From Micropruina glycogenica (GTDB lineage: Bacteria > Actinomycetota > Actinomycetes > Propionibacteriales > Propionibacteriaceae): a stretch of DNA of 64,000 bases. Positions 25,053 through 34,666 of the stretch are shown piece after piece. Below the pieces are notes generated by a model that worked only from the letters and a program-made list of their open reading frames with translations, had not been told where the DNA came from and did not search any database. The stretch is from assembly GCF_039524395.1 (NCBI RefSeq), contig NZ_BAAAGO010000012.1, one strand, 5' to 3'. Each line of letters starts with the position of its first letter. The first letter of the stretch is position 1. Position numbers and translations under genes: made by a program.

Positions 25053-28000
25053 CCACTGACCTCGTGTTCTCGGCGGCGCCGGTGCTGGCCGGCCTCACTC
25101 GGTTTCAGCGGAACACGGTCGAGCACATCATCGACCGCTTTTACCGCCAGCGGGACTCGAACCGTTTCCTGGTCGCCGACGAAACCGGGTTGGGCAAGAC
25201 GATCGTCGCCCGCGGCGTGATCGCGCGCACGATCGAGGAGTTGCAGCACGACGACTCGGTCGACCGCATCGACATCGTGTACGTCTGCTCCAACACGGAC
25301 CTGGCCCGGCAGAACCTGCGCAAGCTGAACGTCACCGGTGACCCGCACCACGGCATCGCCAGCAGACTCACGCTGCTCGCCAAGCACTCGCGCCACTTCG
25401 CGCCCGAGGGCGGCGCCCGGTTCCTCAAACCGGTCAACCTCGTCTCCTTCACTCCCGGTACGTCGTTCGAGAAGGGGTGGAGGTCGGGCAAGGCGGAGGA
25501 GCGGGCGATGCTCTACTTGCTGCTGGAGCGACGGCTGGAACTGTTCGGCGACCGCGCGCAGGCCGCTCACCAACTCCTGAAAGGGAGCGTGTCCTCGTGG
25601 GAGCGGTTACGCCAGTACGTGTCGCGGCTGCGGGACGAGTTGCGGGACGACATCGATCAGAACGTCGTCGACGCCTTCTTGACGGCGGCCGAACGAAGGC
25701 CGGACGGCGCACCCGCGAGCCTGCTGGACCGGTTCGCCGAACTCCTGGACCTTCAGCAGCGGGGTGAGCTCGGACCCGGAAGCTGGCATCGGGTCTTGGG
25801 CCTCGTCGGCGACCTTCGATCCACGCTGGCGCGCGAGAGCGTCCACCTGCTCACCCCCGACCTCGTGATTCTGGACGAGTTCCAGCGGTTCCGTCAGTTG
25901 CTCAACAAGCAGACCGAGGCCGGCGAACTCGCCCACAGCCTGTACGAGTACGACGCCGCGAGGACCCTGCTGCTGTCGGCCACCCCGTACAAGCCGTTCA
26001 CCTACGCCGAAGAGGCGCAGTTCGGCGAGGATCACCACAAGGACTTCATGACGATGGTCGAGTTCCTCGCCGACGGGAGCGCCGGTGACCCCCGCGGCGA
26101 CATCGCGACCGCGCTGGCCGACTACCGGAAAGCGGTCGTCGCCGGCGAACCGGCCGACCAGGTCACGCAGGAACTCAGGCGTCTGCTTTTGCGCCTCATG
26201 ACGCGCACCGAGCGTCCACGCGTCGTGGGCGCGACGATGGCGACCGAGTCGTTCAGCAGGCTCGACTCCATCCCCGCGCAGGACCTGCTCGGGTTCGTCG
26301 CGATGCGCGACGTCGCCCGTAAGGTGGGCGCGCCGTTCTCCGTGGAGTACTGGAAGTCCGCGCCGTACTTCGCGAACTTCATGGACGGGTACAAGATCGC
26401 CGAGAAGGTCAGGGAGGCGCTCAAGGACCCCTCACGGGCGACCGGAGTGCGACGCCTGCTGAAGAGGACACAGCGACTGGACACGGACGCCATCAAGGCC
26501 TACGAGGCGGTGGATCTGGCGAACGCGCGGCTGCGGCGGCTCGCGGACGAGACGGTCGACGCCGGGTGGTGGAAGCTGCTGTGGGTTCCGCCCTCGCTGC
26601 CCTACCTGGCCCCGGGCGGCCCGTACGCCGAGCAGTTCGCGTCCCGCGTGACGAAGCGCCTCGTCTTCTCGTCGTGGATGGCGACCCCGAGCGCCGTCGC
26701 CACCCTGCTCAGCTACGAGTCCGACCGGCTGTCGGCCGGTGACTCGTTCCGCGACAAGACGCCCGACGAGCGCGACACCGAGCGGAAGGGCCGGCGCGGA
26801 CGACTCGCCTTCCGCATGGACCGAGAGCGCGACCGACCCGCCAGCATGGCGACTCTCGCGCTGTTCTGGCCCGCCCCCGGGTCGGCGGAACTGGCCGACC
26901 CGAGGGACCACCGCCGGGAGACGGGCGCGCCCGTGGACGCGTCGTCCCTGCGCCAAGCGATCGTCGACCGGCTCCGACCGGAGGTGGAACCGGTCGCGGA
27001 CGAGGACACCGTCGGCCTCGCGTCGCACTGGTTCGAGCTGTTCCGCCGGCCGGACTCGTTCCCGCCGGGGCTCGGCATCGCCGACATGGTCCCCGCGCTC
27101 GCGGGCGTCGAGGACGAGGAGGAGCCCACGGACGGGAACGCCCCGTCACAAGCCCGGGACCGTGAACCGGAGCTGCTCACCAACCACGTGCGCGAGGCAT
27201 TCCGGACGCGTGGCTCGGCGCAGGATCGCGCCATCACCGACGAGGTGCTGCAGGTGCTGGCCGACGTGGCTGCGCACTCGCCCGCCAACGTCGCGTACCG
27301 GTCCCTACGCCGCATCAGCCACGACCACCCCAAGGTGACGCCCGGTGGACTGTGGCTCGCCGCGGCCCAACTCGCCTCGTCGTTCCGGACGCTGTTCTCC
27401 CGGCCGGAGACGACTCTGTTGCTCGACCAGCTGAACCCGGACGCCGTGTACTGGCGAGCCGTGCTGGCCTACTGCGCGTGGGGCAACCTGCAGGCCGTCA
27501 TGGACGAGTATCTGCACCACCTGGCCGTCAACCTGGGTTCGGCCGAGCTGGACGACGCCAAGCTCATGGAGATCGCCCGAGCAGCTGCGACCGCCGTCGC
27601 GTTGCGCCCCGCCCGCTACGAACTGTTCAACCCCGACAACCCGAGGGAGCGCCTCACTCTCCCGGCGCGGTTCGCGCTGCGTTACGGCGGTCGCCGGCAG
27701 GAGCAGGAGAGCAACCGGTTGCCCGTGGTCCGTCAAGCGTTCAACAGCCCGTTCTGGCCGCTGGTGCTCGCCACGACCAGCGTCGGTCAGGAGGGCATCG
27801 ACTTTCACTGGTGGAGTCACTCCCTGCTGCACTGGAACACGCCCGCGAGCCCGATCGACTTCGAGCAGCGGGAGGGCCGCGTCGACCGGTACGACGGGCA
27901 CGCGGTGCGCAAGAACATCGCCCACCGGCACGCGGAGGCGATCCTCGCCTCCGACGACCCGAACCCGTGGCGCGCCGCGTACCGCCTGGCCCAGGACGAG

Positions 28001-28285
28001 GAGGCGAACCTCGGCGACTTCGCGCCGCACTGGGTGTACCCGGGGCCCGCGAAGATCGAGCGACACGTGTCGCCGTTCGGCCTGAGCGTCGACGAGTCCC
28101 GGCTCGCCAACATCAAACGCGACGTCGCCCTCTACCGCCTCACGTTCGGGCAACCGCTCCAGGAGGACATGCTCGAGCTGCTGAAGCGGCGGTACACCCA
28201 GTCCGCTCCGGACACACTGGACGCCCTCCGTCTGGACCTGAGCGCGCCGGACTGGCCCGGGCCAGACGTGAACGAAGAGCCGTGA
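25049..28285 (+). CDS. Large SF2/SNF2-like helicase of defence operon
   Basis: This 1,078-aa protein has an SF2 helicase core split by a long insertion. Motif I is VADETGLGKTIVARG (about 42-56), motif II LVILDEFQRF near 276, motif III LLLSATPYKPF near 310. The second RecA lobe contains ATTSVGQEGIDFHWW and motif VI FEQREGRVDRYDGHAV near 940. The DEFQ box and E-G-R-V-D-R motif resemble DrmD-like and other defence helicases. It probably translocates on DNA to drive the PLD partner. ATGA overlap with the PLD gene couples translation. It ends 60 bp from the convergent res gene. Confidence 0.88.
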   Translation: MTTDLVFSAAPVLAGLTRFQRNTVEHIIDRFYRQRDSNRFLVADETGLGKTIVARGVIARTIEELQHDDSVDRIDIVYVCSNTDLARQNLRKLNVTGDPHHGIASRLTLLAKHSRHFAPEGGARFLKPVNLVSFTPGTSFEKGWRSGKAEERAMLYLLLERRLELFGDRAQAAHQLLKGSVSSWERLRQYVSRLRDELRDDIDQNVVDAFLTAAERRPDGAPASLLDRFAELLDLQQRGELGPGSWHRVLGLVGDLRSTLARESVHLLTPDLVILDEFQRFRQLLNKQTEAGELAHSLYEYDAARTLLLSATPYKPFTYAEEAQFGEDHHKDFMTMVEFLADGSAGDPRGDIATALADYRKAVVAGEPADQVTQELRRLLLRLMTRTERPRVVGATMATESFSRLDSIPAQDLLGFVAMRDVARKVGAPFSVEYWKSAPYFANFMDGYKIAEKVREALKDPSRATGVRRLLKRTQRLDTDAIKAYEAVDLANARLRRLADETVDAGWWKLLWVPPSLPYLAPGGPYAEQFASRVTKRLVFSSWMATPSAVATLLSYESDRLSAGDSFRDKTPDERDTERKGRRGRLAFRMDRERDRPASMATLALFWPAPGSAELADPRDHRRETGAPVDASSLRQAIVDRLRPEVEPVADEDTVGLASHWFELFRRPDSFPPGLGIADMVPALAGVEDEEEPTDGNAPSQARDREPELLTNHVREAFRTRGSAQDRAITDEVLQVLADVAAHSPANVAYRSLRRISHDHPKVTPGGLWLAAAQLASSFRTLFSRPETTLLLDQLNPDAVYWRAVLAYCAWGNLQAVMDEYLHHLAVNLGSAELDDAKLMEIARAAATAVALRPARYELFNPDNPRERLTLPARFALRYGGRRQEQESNRLPVVRQAFNSPFWPLVLATTSVGQEGIDFHWWSHSLLHWNTPASPIDFEQREGRVDRYDGHAVRKNIAHRHAEAILASDDPNPWRAAYRLAQDEEANLGDFAPHWVYPGPAKIERHVSPFGLSVDESRLANIKRDVALYRLTFGQPLQEDMLELLKRRYTQSAPDTLDALRLDLSAPDWPGPDVNEEP

Positions 28286-28344
28286 GCGTCGAGATCGACG
28301 CCGGTGCGCGCTCACGAACGCCGAACCGGATCCCCCGGCCCGAG

Positions 28345-31005
28345 TCAGTCCCCGAACAGAGGCGTGGACTGGTTCGGACGTCCGGACTGACCCGGCGGCC
28401 GCCCCGGCTGTACAGCCGCCACCCCGGTGATCAATTCGCCGGCGTCGAGGTACAGGTCGCTCACGTCGCGGTTCCAGTAGCGAACGTCCTTGCGCACGCG
28501 CGCGCTCTTCAGGTCGAGCCGTCGCATCTTGCCGTTCACCTCCGCCAGCGACTCGATGCGCCCGAACCGGTCCCCGAACTGTTCGGCGAACCCGGCGAGG
28601 GCGCGGACCTTCAGCAACGCGTCGTCCAGGTCGTGCCGGTGCGGGTCGATGATGGACGGCACGACCCGCCCGTCGACGCGCTCGAAGAACACGAAGTCGG
28701 GGTACATGCCGCGCCAGTTGCCGAACTCGTTGCGGTACGCGACGCACAGCGAGTCGCCGGCGGAGCGGGGCGGGTTGCGGTACCAGGCGACGGTGGTCGG
28801 TTTCGCCAGTTCGGCGAGCACCACCGTCCGCTCCCACTCGTTCAGCCGCGACAGCGGAAAGTGGCCCGCGTCGTCCGACATCAGGTGCTTCGCGACCAGC
28901 GGCGCCATCGTCACCTGGTCGTTCGCGTCGAGCTCCTGGAAGTCCTCCAGCCGCACCCGCGGCCGGATCAGCGACGTCACCTGCGGGTCGGGCGCCTGCG
29001 CCTTGATCTCGCGGTAGGCGTCGCGCCGCAGATCGCCCAGCCGCTCGATGCCCTGCCGATGCTCGTAGTCCCACCGGTCGAACAGGCCGTTCGCCAGCGC
29101 GTCCACGGTCTCGCGAATCTCCGGGACGGTCGCCAGAGCGGCGCACTCCACCATCGCGTCGCGCACCGGGTTGGCGAAGTCGTCCTCGGCGTCGCCGACG
29201 TGGTGCTTGACGTACGCCCGGGCGACGTCGCTGAACGCCGCCTTGGCGTCCTTGAACGCGACCGCGACCGCCTGATCGTCGGCGTGCATGGTGAACTCGG
29301 TGTACGCGAGCGTCTGCTCGCCGGTGGTGCCGGCGATCGATTGGCCGTGGATGGTGAGCACCTCCTCGCGCGCGGAGTCCACCTTGCGGGCGTACCGGAT
29401 CGCGCACGCGTCCAGTTCGCGCAGCACCGCCTCCTCGACGTCGGTGCACGCGGTCGGACGCAGCCCGTCGTTGGCCAGTTCGGTCGCGAACTGCAGCAGC
29501 CTGCTCACGGGACGCACGCCGCGCTGCGGCAGCAGTTGCGTCGGCATCGCGCGCCACGCGTCCCACAACTCCCCGTCGTCGGCCAGGGTCGGGTTGACCA
29601 CCATCTCGCGCCCGTCCAGCAGCACCTTCTTGCCGGTGCCCGGAATGTCGGCGATCTGGCCGGTCAGGAACTTCACCACTTTGCCGGCGGTGGTGCGGTC
29701 GAAGTACGGCAGCAGGCAGTTCACCGAGTTGAGCCGGTCGTCGCCCGGCACCCTTCGAGCGAGCGGGTTCCGCACCATCCGGCCCAGGATCTGGGTGATG
29801 TGGGTGTGCTCCCTCGCGGTGCGGAACGACACCATCACCTCGGCGCGCGGGCAGTCCCAGCCGGTGCTGATCGCCTCCTTCGCCACCAGCACGCGCACGT
29901 CGGTGCGGTCCTCCACGGACTGCGGCTCGATCCAGTTGACGGTCCAACTGCCGAACTCCTGCGCCGTGTGGTCGCCGAGCACGTGCCGCACCGCCTGCTG
30001 CGTTACCGACGGGATCACCTCGCCGATCACGTCCAGCGCACCACCCACAAGGTCGTGGTCGGGCTTGTTCGGGATCTGCAGCACCAGCAGCGGCGACACG
30101 GCCGCGTTGGGGTCCTTCTGGCTGGCGGCGTACTCCGCCCACGCCTCCGTGGACGCTTGCAGCTTCTCGGCGGCGCGGCGCACCAGGGCGCGGTCGAACA
30201 CGCCCGCCTCGGTGGTGAAGTCGAGCACGACGGTGTCCTTCAGCAGGCCGGACTCCTGCACCCGGGCGCCGTCCACGTTGACCGGCTCGAGTGCCCGCCG
30301 GTCCTGCTGAAACTCCGCCTCGCTCATCGCGGTCGCGAACCTGCCGATGGTGGCGGAGATGCCGACCACGATCGGGGCGGGGGTGACCACGTTCGACCCG
30401 TGCACCAGCCGCTTCACGATGGTGGACTTGTCCCTCGACGTGCCCTTGCCGCCGAACCCGCGGTGCGCCTCGTCCAGAAACAGGTAGAGGGTCAACTCGT
30501 CGTCCAGGATCGTGTCGTTGAGCGTGTCCCAGATCGTCCACGCCTGATCGTCGGGGGCCTGGAACTGCTCGAACCGGTTCTCGTCCGCCACGTCACGCGT
30601 GCCGCGCGTCAGTTTGGACGTGACCGACAGCTTCTGGGTGTTCAGGAAGTAGACCTTGCCCGGCTCCAGTCGCGGCTGCGAGAACGGCGGCTCGATGGTG
30701 ACCAGGTCGGTGAACGACAGCTTGTCGGACGCCTCCAGCAGCCGGTTGCGGGTCTGCTCGTTCAGGGACGGGTCGTCGGAGAACCAGACGACGACGGCCC
30801 CCTCGTCGGGTTCGAACTCGTCGGACCCGTTGAACAGCGCCTCGATCACCGCGGCGGCCATGACGGTCTTCCCGGCGCCGGTGGTCGCGCACAGGCTGAC
30901 CGACGACCGCAACCCGGTCTCGCGGTAGTCGGACTGGGCGCGCTCCAGCCGCTCCAGCAGCAGGTCGACGGCCTCGGCCTGGTAGTCCTTCAGCGTGAAC
31001 TTCAC
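28345..31005 (-). CDS. Type III-like restriction Res subunit (SF2 translocase)
   Basis: The 886-aa product has an SF2 core: LKDYQAEAVDLL (Q-motif region), ATTGAGKTVMAAAV near 40, LFLDEAHRGFGG near 175, VGISATIGRF, then STGWDCPRAEVMVSF and ITQILGRMVRNP (motif VI). The C-terminal region has YPDFVFFERVDGRVVPSIID followed by P-H instead of the usual PD...ExK of Res endonucleases. Cleavage activity is therefore doubtful or differently arranged. The GTG start overlaps the mod stop as GTGA. Res normally pairs with Mod to translocate and cut unmodified DNA. Confidence 0.87.
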   Translation of the reverse strand: MKFTLKDYQAEAVDLLLERLERAQSDYRETGLRSSVSLCATTGAGKTVMAAAVIEALFNGSDEFEPDEGAVVVWFSDDPSLNEQTRNRLLEASDKLSFTDLVTIEPPFSQPRLEPGKVYFLNTQKLSVTSKLTRGTRDVADENRFEQFQAPDDQAWTIWDTLNDTILDDELTLYLFLDEAHRGFGGKGTSRDKSTIVKRLVHGSNVVTPAPIVVGISATIGRFATAMSEAEFQQDRRALEPVNVDGARVQESGLLKDTVVLDFTTEAGVFDRALVRRAAEKLQASTEAWAEYAASQKDPNAAVSPLLVLQIPNKPDHDLVGGALDVIGEVIPSVTQQAVRHVLGDHTAQEFGSWTVNWIEPQSVEDRTDVRVLVAKEAISTGWDCPRAEVMVSFRTAREHTHITQILGRMVRNPLARRVPGDDRLNSVNCLLPYFDRTTAGKVVKFLTGQIADIPGTGKKVLLDGREMVVNPTLADDGELWDAWRAMPTQLLPQRGVRPVSRLLQFATELANDGLRPTACTDVEEAVLRELDACAIRYARKVDSAREEVLTIHGQSIAGTTGEQTLAYTEFTMHADDQAVAVAFKDAKAAFSDVARAYVKHHVGDAEDDFANPVRDAMVECAALATVPEIRETVDALANGLFDRWDYEHRQGIERLGDLRRDAYREIKAQAPDPQVTSLIRPRVRLEDFQELDANDQVTMAPLVAKHLMSDDAGHFPLSRLNEWERTVVLAELAKPTTVAWYRNPPRSAGDSLCVAYRNEFGNWRGMYPDFVFFERVDGRVVPSIIDPHRHDLDDALLKVRALAGFAEQFGDRFGRIESLAEVNGKMRRLDLKSARVRKDVRYWNRDVSDLYLDAGELITGVAAVQPGRPPGQSGRPNQSTPLFGD

Positions 31006-33137
31006 CGCGAACTCCTGACCGCGTCGATCTGGAAGTTGCGCAGGTAGCTCTCGTAGAGCCGGACGGGTTCGACGCGCTCGGGCAGCGCAGCGCACGCGCT
31101 CTGGAACCGGCGCTCGTCGTCGGTGACGATGAACGCCACCTTCGCTTCGGGCTGCGCACGGAGCGCGTCGACGAACCGGTCCAGCCCGTCCAGCCGCTCG
31201 ATCACGCCGTAGGCCTCGGCCACGTCCCAGCCGTCCTCCAGCGACTCGATCCGGCGACCGCGCGACCCGGCCCGCAACCAGAGCAGCGGCGCGATCCGCG
31301 CGAACGCGTGACCGGCTGACACCGTCAGCGGCGCCTCGTAGGTCAACGTGAAGAACTCGGCGTTCTCTTCGAATCCGTCGGCCATCGGGAACTCGTCGGT
31401 GAACTTGTAGTCGCCTTTGATGGGGTCGCCGGAGGGTGTGCGGCCGGTGATGGCAGCCTCGATGCGCGGCTTCGTGATGTAGTCGCAGATGCCGAGCGAC
31501 TCCCACTCGGGGTCGCCCGGACGCAGGCCCCGCTGACGCAGAGCGCGCTGCTCGTCGGCGGCCACCTCGTTGTTCGTTATTGCTATGGACGTTCGACGGC
31601 CGCCATCCTGCCTATTGAGGCGCATTATGGCTTGTGCGGTTGTACCAGAGCCCGAAAAAAAATCAATGACGGTTGCGCCCGGTTTGTCCTTTGTGAAGAA
31701 TCGCAGAGTATCTTCCACTCCGTAGATGGACTTTGGGAAGGGAAATCTGCGGCCTGGAAGCAATACTGAGAGCAGATTTGTGCCCTGCGTCTCTGCATTG
31801 TGGGATGTCATATTCCAGACACGCTTGGGAATGACACCTTTGGCGGTTCTATAGGTTGCAATGACGCCACCGCTCTCATCGCGGCCCTCGACATTGATGT
31901 CACCCGCCCGAATTGCGGCCACAGTTCCGCTCGGGAGGTACTGAACCGCAACCGTTCGTTTTTCAGGCTTGTAGTTGCGAGAGCGAAGGTATCCGTCCGA
32001 GAGGTAGGACCGAGCGGTGTCGGGCGTAACTCCCCAGAGTCCTTCCGTGCCGTTGGGGAGAAGCGGCCAGACTGCGAAGGTGCCCGGCGGAGCCTCGATC
32101 GAGTGCCGATCTACCGCGTCGGTGATAAAGTCTCCAACGGAGTGGATAAAGCCAGATGCCGAGTCGACAAAAACTGGGTAAAACTGCTTAGGCCGAGCTC
32201 CGCGTCGAGCCGATGGCTCCCTCCGCCGAAGGCCGAGCCAATCGACCGGTTTCCCAATCTGGGCCGACGCGGACCGTGATTCGTCCAGCATGTTTGTTTC
32301 AGAGAGCCCTACTTCCTGTTGGCCTAGGCGAACGCAGAAGATGTACTCCTCTACCCGGGAGAACTGGCCGAATCGGGCCACTCCCTTCGCACTTATGACC
32401 GTTGTAACCATCTCAACAGAGTCGCCCGGAAAGGTCTGCTCAAGGAGCAACCCAAGCCGCAAGTACTCCTTCTCGTCAATGGTGACGATGAGCACTGAAT
32501 CCTCGGGATTGAGCAGTTCCTTCGCCAACTTCAGCCGCCGCTCCATGAACGCGAGCCACTTACTGTGCCGGTACAGATCGTCGCCCTCGACGTAGTCGTT
32601 GTTGTACTTCCAGTCCTTCGCGCCGGTGTTGTACGGCGGGTCGATGTAGATGGCGTCGACTTTGCCTCGGTGGGTGTACAGCAGCGCCTCCAGCGCGTGC
32701 AAGTTCTCGGCGTTGATGACCGTGTGGAACGGCTTGTCTCCGCCCCGTTCCACCTTGCCGGTGCTGACCAGGCCCGGGTAGATCACGTCGGTGTTCTCGG
32801 CTACCACCACGAGGTCGTCCACCGGGTGGGTGGCGGTGTCGCCGGTCTTCGGGTCGCGCAGGTCGGCGCGCCTCTGCCCGTCGACGGTGGCGCCGCCGGT
32901 GACGACCCACAGGCGCTTGTCCGGCGCGGCGGTTTCTCCGCGGGGCGGCAGCATGCGCACCTTGTCGCCGACCCGCACCGGGCGCCCGTACAGGTCCACC
33001 GCCTCCGGTTGGTGCCGCTCGAAGTTGAGCCCGAACGCGCGCCGCTCCTGCAGGTGCCGCACCTCCTTCTCGAGTTCGTTGCCGAGGCCGGCGTCGAGCC
33101 GCTTCGCTTCGCGGATCAGGTCGGACAGACGGGACAC
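31002..33137 (-). CDS. Type III-like Mod DNA methyltransferase
   Basis: The 711-aa product is a beta-class amino-methyltransferase: catalytic DPPYNTGAKDW near 164 precedes the SAM-binding VIDFFSGSGTTAQAI near 490. It would methylate adenine (or N4-cytosine) in the recognition site and form the specificity subunit for Res. The GTG at 33137 follows AGGAGCGCC. An N-terminal region of about 110 aa (LYGRPVRVGDKVRMLPPRGE) precedes the catalytic part. The middle segment (nucleotides about 31,570-32,520, holding the target-recognition region) is clearly less GC-rich than both ends, which suggests domain replacement by recombination. The overlap with res couples expression. Confidence 0.9.
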   Translation of the reverse strand: MSRLSDLIREAKRLDAGLGNELEKEVRHLQERRAFGLNFERHQPEAVDLYGRPVRVGDKVRMLPPRGETAAPDKRLWVVTGGATVDGQRRADLRDPKTGDTATHPVDDLVVVAENTDVIYPGLVSTGKVERGGDKPFHTVINAENLHALEALLYTHRGKVDAIYIDPPYNTGAKDWKYNNDYVEGDDLYRHSKWLAFMERRLKLAKELLNPEDSVLIVTIDEKEYLRLGLLLEQTFPGDSVEMVTTVISAKGVARFGQFSRVEEYIFCVRLGQQEVGLSETNMLDESRSASAQIGKPVDWLGLRRREPSARRGARPKQFYPVFVDSASGFIHSVGDFITDAVDRHSIEAPPGTFAVWPLLPNGTEGLWGVTPDTARSYLSDGYLRSRNYKPEKRTVAVQYLPSGTVAAIRAGDINVEGRDESGGVIATYRTAKGVIPKRVWNMTSHNAETQGTNLLSVLLPGRRFPFPKSIYGVEDTLRFFTKDKPGATVIDFFSGSGTTAQAIMRLNRQDGGRRTSIAITNNEVAADEQRALRQRGLRPGDPEWESLGICDYITKPRIEAAITGRTPSGDPIKGDYKFTDEFPMADGFEENAEFFTLTYEAPLTVSAGHAFARIAPLLWLRAGSRGRRIESLEDGWDVAEAYGVIERLDGLDRFVDALRAQPEAKVAFIVTDDERRFQSACAALPERVEPVRLYESYLRNFQIDAVRSSR

Positions 33138-33151
33138 GGGCGCTCCTGGGG

Positions 33152-34666
33152 TTACGAGGTGACGTCGACGGTGGCTCGGGTGAACGCGGACACGATGCGC
33201 TGGTGCGTCTGGCGCGGCAACTGGCGCACGCCCGGCTCGCCGAACGGGGTGCCGGGGCGGGCGGGGGCGGCGGCGAGCAGGTCGTCCAGGCCGGCGCGGG
33301 CCAGCACCAGCAGGCCGTGGGTGGCGCGGGTGCACGCGACCGCCAGCCGTCCGAACGCGGAGTTGAACTCGTCCAGCGCGGTCGCCCCGCTGAGCGGGTG
33401 GAGCGCGACGGTGATCGCGTTGGTCTGGCCCTGCCACGAGTCGACGGTGGAGGCGACCAGATCGCGCTCGCGCAGGCCGTGCTTGAGGCGCAGCCGTTCG
33501 ACCAGGGCGGTGGCGTCGTCGACGGCCTGGTTGCGGGTTGCCAGGATCACCACCAGCGGGTCGCCGTCGTCGCGCACGCCGGGCCGGTCTGTCACCGTCT
33601 CGCCCAGGGGGGTGCCGTCGTCGGCGTACCGCCGCGCCTCGACGGTGAACCCGGCGGTGAACAGGTCGTCCAGCCAGCGCTCGAGCAGGTCGGTGAGCGG
33701 CAGGTCGATGTCGGGCGCCTCCGAGTCGGGCAGTCCGGTCACCTCCACCAGGGTGGGGGCGCCGGAGCCCACGTGGCGCCACAGCGGGGCCGACTCGACG
33801 TTGCCGTGCAGGGTGACGGTGCGTTCGCCGGGGGCGGCCACCGAGTTCAACTCCGCCCAGGTCGGGTAGAACGCGCGCCACAGACCGAGCGCCTCGCCGG
33901 CCGGTCGCCACACGGCGGGCAGTTCCCTCTCCCACGTGCCCGGCCGGCCGGTGAACGCGTTCGGCCACGCCCGGTACGGGTTGTGCCGCGCGTCGCCGCG
34001 CCACGGGTTCGCGCCGATCTCCAGCGGCGGCAACTGGCCCACGTCGCCGACGCCGACGATCAGCGGGGCGACGCCGCTGATCGCGTCGAACAGGTGGTGC
34101 GGCAGTTGCCACGCCTCGTCCACGAACAGCGCGTCGAACAGCGCGTCGCCGTCGGGGACGCCGAGTTGACCCGCCAGGCGCCCGCGCTCGCCGGGCGCCT
34201 TCAGTTTGTGCGCGGTGGCGACCACCACGTCGGCGGTGGGCGGGATGGCGGCGGCGGTGGTGCTGACCGTCATGTCGGTGGTGACGCCCGGGGGCAAGAC
34301 GTCGGCCGCCTTCTTCGACAGGTGCAGGCACACCCGGTCGCGGCCGAGTTGTCCGGCCAGGTCCTGCGCGAGGGGCCTGATCTGGTTGTTCGTGAACGCG
34401 GTGACGCCGACCCGCCGGGTACCGGGAGCGCCGGCGGCGGCGGCGATCAGCCGCTTCAGCGCGTGCGACTTGCCGGCGCCGGCGGCCGCCTTCAGCAGCA
34501 GGTGGGTGACGCGCCCGTCGGAGTCCGGCGGGGTGGTGAGCGCGGCCAGCAACTCCCGCTGGGCGGCGGCGGTCACGGCGGTGTTGCCGGCCGCCGCCGC
34601 CTCGTGGTGCCTCGCGTCAGGGGCGGGGACGAGCGGCGTGAACGTGACGTCACTCCAGTTCGTCAA
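33152..34666 (-). CDS. SF1 helicase/ATPase of defence operon
   Basis: The 504-aa product is an SF1 (UPF1/Dna2/RecD-like) helicase: Walker A LLLKAAAGAGKSHALK near 58-70, motif II DALFVDEAWQLPHH near 170, motif III GVGDVGQLPPLE near 195, and C-terminal DSWQGQTNAITVALHPLSG and VACTRATHGLLVLAR. It probably unwinds or translocates on DNA together with the nuclease encoded upstream, whose gene overlaps by 17 bp. Downstream mod starts 15 bp later. A fused nuclease domain is absent, so the pair looks like a split Dna2/RecB-type machine. Confidence 0.85.
   Translation of the reverse strand: MTNWSDVTFTPLVPAPDARHHEAAAAGNTAVTAAAQRELLAALTTPPDSDGRVTHLLLKAAAGAGKSHALKRLIAAAAGAPGTRRVGVTAFTNNQIRPLAQDLAGQLGRDRVCLHLSKKAADVLPPGVTTDMTVSTTAAAIPPTADVVVATAHKLKAPGERGRLAGQLGVPDGDALFDALFVDEAWQLPHHLFDAISGVAPLIVGVGDVGQLPPLEIGANPWRGDARHNPYRAWPNAFTGRPGTWERELPAVWRPAGEALGLWRAFYPTWAELNSVAAPGERTVTLHGNVESAPLWRHVGSGAPTLVEVTGLPDSEAPDIDLPLTDLLERWLDDLFTAGFTVEARRYADDGTPLGETVTDRPGVRDDGDPLVVILATRNQAVDDATALVERLRLKHGLRERDLVASTVDSWQGQTNAITVALHPLSGATALDEFNSAFGRLAVACTRATHGLLVLARAGLDDLLAAAPARPGTPFGEPGVRQLPRQTHQRIVSAFTRATVDVTS

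Noticed and set aside
27305..31047. Very long open frames on the strand opposite the helicase and res genes (over 1,000 codons)
   Set aside because: They are antisense shadows produced by high GC; their translations are Arg/Ala/Gly-rich with no domains, while the chosen strands carry complete helicase motifs.
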